Shown: positions 7,495-7,918 of the stretch, one piece after another | Layout of the letters: the number at the start of each line of letters is the position of its first letter | How positions within the stretch are numbered: position 1 is the stretch's first letter | From: Cyclobacteriaceae bacterium | GTDB lineage: Bacteria; Bacteroidota; Bacteroidia; Cytophagales; Cyclobacteriaceae | Assembly: GCA_030637245.1 (NCBI GenBank) | Contig: DAOVVI010000060.1 | Span: 1-7,918 of the forward strand | Length of the DNA: 7,918 nt | Direction: 5' to 3' | Position numbers and translations under genes: made by a program | Notes under the pieces: generated by a model | What the model was told of the DNA's origin: nothing | What the model saw: only the letters and a program-made list of their open reading frames with translations | Database searches by the model: none

Positions 7495-7518
7495 GTCGCT
7501 CCACTCAAACGGAGTGAC
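7495..7518 (+). terminator. Inverted repeat between convergent genes, possible terminator
   Basis: GTCGCTCC (7495-7502) can pair with GGAGTGAC (7511-7518) around an 8-base loop. All eight pairs form in plus-strand RNA, with one G-U wobble (7498 with 7515); in minus-strand RNA that pair would be a C-A mismatch. It begins 22 bases after the transporter stop, where a terminator is expected, between two convergent genes. There is no T-run right after the stem on the plus strand. On the minus strand a T5 run follows only about 10 bases after the stem. It may therefore be an imperfect terminator, an mRNA 3'-end stabiliser, or one copy of a dispersed intergenic repeat. Confidence 0.4.
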
Positions 7519-7560
7519 GGATATGGAAAGACTATAGTTAACAACCAGGAAATTATATGG

Positions 7561-7918
7561 TTACTTCTTTAAAACTATTGCGAACCAATTCCCTTGAGAT
7601 GGTGTGGTAATCCGTACTGTATTTCCACCTTCCAATATCGATTCAGGCCCGAATTCTCCGGTGTTAATATTTATCCATTTTATATCAAAGGTGTACTTAT
7701 ACTTTTTAAGGTTTAATTTAACATCTCCATTATCTGGAAAATATAGTACATACTTTTCACCTTCTTTAGCCGAAACATAAACTTCGTCATCCTCCCTGTC
7801 ATCTAACAAGTCCATCCTTGGATTAACTTCCCAAAAATCAATATACATTTCTACCTTCCTTACTGCTTTAATGGAAGCTTTGGCTTTATCATTTAAACCA
7901 TTGCCATGCGAGGGCCTG
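7561..7918 (-). CDS. C-terminal part of a probable DUF4038/collagen-binding-domain-like glycoside hydrolase (cut at window edge)
   Basis: The frame stays open from the TAA (complement of 7561-7563) to the window edge, giving 118 visible residues, so the internal Met at 7848 is not the start. The visible part reads RPSHGNGLNDKA, then a helix (ASIKAVRKVEMYIDFW), NPRMDLLDDRED, and a beta-rich end with YVSAKEGEKYVLYFPDNG, VKLNLKKY, IKWININTGEFGP and GNWFAIVLKK. This resembles the end of proteins that pair a DUF4038-type TIM-barrel catalytic domain with a C-terminal 'putative collagen-binding' beta-sandwich (PF12904-like), in which a W.N..TGEWG motif and a final strand with G.WV are typical. Such proteins are usually exported and act on polysaccharides or glycoproteins, but substrate and activity cannot be judged without the N-terminal domain. 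The signal peptide, if any, lies outside the window. Convergent with the transporter gene. Confidence 0.65.
   Translation of the reverse strand, partial: RPSHGNGLNDKAKASIKAVRKVEMYIDFWEVNPRMDLLDDREDDEVYVSAKEGEKYVLYFPDNGDVKLNLKKYKYTFDIKWININTGEFGPESILEGGNTVRITTPSQGNWFAIVLKK

Overview
The window is an AT-rich, compact stretch of chromosome, most likely from a member of the Bacteroidota. The protein families point there: a Bacteroidota-style Mfd, a stand-alone cytochrome-oxidase-III-like membrane protein, a small TerB-like protein, and a TruA paralog with a non-standard motif. Two upstream sites resembling the Bacteroidota -7 promoter element (TAnnTTTG) and the general lack of strong Shine-Dalgarno sequences agree. 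I cannot place it below phylum from this sequence. The content is mainly housekeeping and core-accessory; there is no phage, insertion sequence, CRISPR array, rRNA or tRNA, and no sign of a new defence or biosynthetic system.

Layout: (1) 11-3385, minus strand, is the complete gene for the transcription-repair coupling factor Mfd, starting at TTG. (2) 3386-3505 is a divergent promoter region. (3) 3506-4141, plus strand, is a five-helix membrane protein related to cytochrome c oxidase subunit III. It converges, with only 17 bases between stop codons, on (4) 4159-4569, minus strand, a TerB-like helical protein. (5) 4570-4685 is a second divergent intergenic region. (6) 4686-5190, plus strand, is a DUF985-type cupin whose reading frame is broken at the second codon within an A6 run. 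The truncated version starting at TTG 4912 would miss about 45% of the protein. (7) 5283-6059, plus strand, is a TruA-like tRNA pseudouridine synthase. (8) 6124-7473, plus strand, is a POT/PTR2 proton-coupled peptide transporter with a good upstream promoter candidate. (9) 7474-7560 is a convergent gap with an 8-bp inverted repeat. (10) 7561-7918, minus strand, is the C-terminal end of a larger protein, probably a DUF4038-type glycoside-hydrolase-like protein with a collagen-binding-like C-terminal domain, cut by the window edge.

The genes do not form an obvious pathway. Orientation changes four times, so most are probably transcribed alone; only cupin, truA-like and the transporter run in the same direction, with gaps of 92 and 64 bases. 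No gene-free stretch exceeds 300 bases; the longest are 3386-3505 (120 bases) and 4570-4685 (116 bases). The observations most worth a second look are the cupin frameshift, the orphan oxidase-III-like gene, and the altered TruA active-site loop.
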